Positions 35,763 to 37,552 of a stretch of DNA of 37,552 bases are shown here, in pieces. Position 1 is the stretch's first letter. Each line of letters begins with the position of its first letter. Origin of the DNA: Desulfobulbaceae bacterium (lineage in GTDB: Bacteria > Desulfobacterota > Desulfobulbia > Desulfobulbales > Desulfocapsaceae); the NCBI GenBank assembly GCA_026988015.1, contig JALSMA010000069.1:1-37552 (forward strand), read 5' to 3'. The position numbers were made by a program, and so were the translations under genes. The notes below the pieces were generated by a model. It had not been told where the DNA came from, did not search any database, and saw nothing but the letters and a program-made list of their open reading frames with translations.

Positions 35763-36770
35763 TCATGATGGAGGCGGATGATTTTCCGCTAAATTGTTCT
35801 CTGACTTAAAACCATAACGGTTTTCCATCGTGTTTTTATCTTTTGGCTGTGGCTTTTGCTCAACTGGTGGTCTGAATATTCGACACTTCGGCTTCCACCA
35901 TGTCCTGATCCGAACATTGCTTGAAATCATTTGCAGGCCGAGACGTACATGACCTGCGGTAATCAGGTTTTCTTTTCTCCAGGGTGTCAGCTGCATTAAA
36001 TCCTGCATCTGATCACTGCAATATGTTGCAAGTATCTGCAGTAACGCATAAGCGACTGACAATATCTGCGTCCAACGATGCAGAACCTGTCTGGATTGTT
36101 ACCATGAGTTTTTTCAACCCTATCTGTTTTTCATCTGATTGAAGAGGTTCTCTGTGGACCATCTCTTTGCGTAGTAGATGAATATTTGCTGGGGCATTAA
36201 GCAGCACAGCGTTGACAGGATCAAACGTTGCTTTTAAATTGCCATTTTTATCATCGAACCGCAAACAAAACGACTCTAACCTTGCGCCCTTTTATGAATC
36301 TGGCAAGGCAAATTGCACTTCGATAACGAACCCATAGCCATTTGCTATAGATAAAGACATGTTCATGAGTTTCAAGTAATGCCGCAACAACTTCGGGAGT
36401 GAACTTATTACCATATTTTCGTGGTCGTCTTCTCTCACCTGTTACAATGGGAATTTCATATAGCGCCGTGTCGTATCGCACCTAACCAATAGCATGAAAG
36501 TCGAGACTTAGTATATTCTCAATATACGGCTATATCATGAACCAGTTGTCTACAAGGAAAATAACCCTTTGTCCGGCAAAGACTGGTGCGATAACACGAA
36601 GTAACAAGTTTGCAGCATCGAGTTTTGGTTTGTTCCGGTGTTGATGATGAATTGTACTTCCGGGTGCTTTCTTTGAACACCGGTAGATGAAAGTGTCATC
36701 AAACAGAAAAAACCAGGTCGGTTGTGGAAAAACAGCAATCATTAATCTGGCCAGATGACCTCCCAACGCA
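35763..36770 (-). pseudogene. Degenerate DDE transposase (IS4/IS701-like)
   Basis: The pieces in order on the minus strand: WFFLFDDTFIYRCSKKAPGS, IHHQHRNKPKLDAANLLLRV, VIFLVDNWFMI (36530-36766); RYDTALYEIPI, GERRRPRKYG, VRYRSAICLARFIKGRKVRVV (36251-36481); then LQILATYCSDQMQDLMQLTPWRK and VRLGLQMISSNVRI (35763-36062). The DDT motif and the LVDNWFM element are typical for this transposase group, and the end matches the C-terminal TPWRK-TAG-RLGLQ region. Multiple frameshifts separate the pieces and no intact start exists, so it is a relic. No terminal inverted repeats were found. Confidence 0.7.
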
Positions 36771-37440
36771 ATGCACGATCATTTATCATGCTGCAGCTAC
36801 GGACAGGGTTGATGGCAAACCAGGCTTCTGTAACGAAACTAACCTGAGTGGTTACCTTAGCACCTTTTTGGCTGAGAAAGCGCGCCTACCGCTATTGTGT
36901 TGTTGCGTTAATATGTTGTTAATGTTCTGTTGATTTTTAGATTTGTTTTAGTTGATGTGGTCTGATTCCAGATCGCAGGCTATGTCAATGTGAAACTCCA
37001 GAATCCAAATTCCCGTAAGATACTAATGTACACAAAAAACACCAGAATAATCGCTGTCTAATAATTTTTTTGGTTGGATGAAAAATGCTGAGGCCTGGAA
37101 AAGGCTGAGTGGCTTCTTGCACAATATCCCTGGAAAAACCGATTGACAAGGAACTGTATAAAATATCTGAGATGAAGAATATGGTGTTCCAGAATCAATG
37201 GATAATGTTTATCTTGCATTATACATACGACGTATATGGACATTCTCTGAAATATCCTCATGTCAGAAAGAATTCATCTACTCATCAAACAATAATTTTA
37301 ACATACTAAAGTTTCTTGATTCTTTATTGTTTTGTCGGTAGGTTAGTTATATGGGTGATTGGTAAAACCTGCATCTCGGTAAGCATCAATGATTTAAGTA
37401 TCCCTAGTGCAATAGATAATTATTCATAAATGGGTACTAC
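36771..37440. other. AT-rich non-coding stretch
   Basis: About 670 bp with no supported ORF; short frames lack family features. It contains the probable decayed upstream end of the transposase (to about 36930) and then low-GC sequence, which changes abruptly into the GC-rich hairpin block at 37453. Confidence 0.5.
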
Positions 37441-37452
37441 AGAGATAAACAA

Positions 37453-37552
37453 GATGGCGTCGCGCTGCGCGCGACGCCATCGGCCCGAGCTGAGCGGAAA
37501 CCGCTCCAACGCCATGATGGCTGACTTCTTTTAATGAACAATGGTGGGCAAA
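37453..37552 (+). ncRNA. GC-rich hairpin series at the window edge, possible structured RNA (HEARO/omega-RNA-like)
   Basis: Seen: a perfect 12-bp stem with a 5-nt loop (arms GATGGCGTCGCG 37453-37464 and CGCGACGCCATC 37470-37481), then GAGCGG-AAA-CCGCTC (37492-37506), then GCCAT-G-ATGGC (37511-37521). GCCC (37483-37486) can pair with GGGC (37546-37549), which would close the later hairpins into a multi-stem or pseudoknot fold. ACGCCAT occurs twice (37474, 37509), so the first arm ATGGCGT has two possible partners. The layout recalls HEARO (IscB omega) RNAs, which stand directly upstream of an iscB/isrB gene; such an ORF would begin at or beyond the window edge. Alternatives are a repeat element or IS end. 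Confidence 0.35.

Noticed and set aside
37109-37309. 66-codon plus-strand frame near the right end
   Set aside because: AT-rich, no ribosome site, no family features; most likely chance.
1-37552. CRISPR arrays, tRNA or rRNA genes
   Set aside because: No regularly spaced direct repeats and no cloverleaf or rRNA sequence were seen on reading, although this was by eye only.

Overview
The window reads as chromosomal DNA of a Gram-negative bacterium. It carries a TonB-dependent receptor, a periplasmic-binding-protein ABC importer, an exported c-type cytochrome and a lipid exporter. The mix of partner-switching regulators, a two-TM potassium channel with RCK domains, PilZ, and glycerol-3-phosphate uptake would fit a Desulfobacterota (Desulfobulbales-like) genome, but that placement is inference from gene flavour and not from a marker gene. 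No rRNA, tRNA or CRISPR array was seen.

Left part (1-7.5 kb). A Ppx/GppA exopolyphosphatase on the minus strand is followed by a plus-strand four-gene block: a membrane HAMP/SpoIIE PP2C phosphatase, an ABC exporter-type half transporter with an abnormal nucleotide-binding domain, an RsbW-like kinase that overlaps the transporter gene, and a STAS antagonist. This is a complete partner-switching set with no sigma factor beside it and an ABC transporter inside it. I consider it the best candidate for an undescribed system here.

Middle (7.5-18 kb). An ArsR/SmtB repressor and a His/Cys-rich SO_0444-type metal permease form an operon behind a clear 12-2-12-like operator. Then come a small cytochrome c, a GlxA-type AraC regulator, a YgjP-type metalloprotease, a nitroreductase, PdxH, a PilZ protein paired with a potassium channel, a CDF efflux protein and a membrane-anchored polysaccharide deacetylase.

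18-25 kb. Two unannotated paralogous single-TM mini-proteins (37 and 42 aa) sit convergent to a glycerol-3-phosphate uptake and use locus (glpK, ugpB, ugpA, ugpE, ugpC). The first mini-gene has a promoter, a long perfect inverted repeat upstream and an intrinsic terminator downstream.

25-31 kb. After the wreck of a tyrosine recombinase gene lies a TonB receptor / YfiR / CHASE8-type hybrid histidine kinase operon. It resembles YfiBNR with a phosphorelay output.

31-37.5 kb. An MMPL exporter fused to a SAM methyltransferase, a frameshifted ORF downstream of it, a membrane-anchored GT25 glycosyltransferase, a small membrane protein, and a decayed DDE transposase follow. The last ~110 bases are a GC-rich series of hairpins cut by the window edge; it could be a structured RNA (possibly HEARO/omega-RNA-like) of a mobile element.
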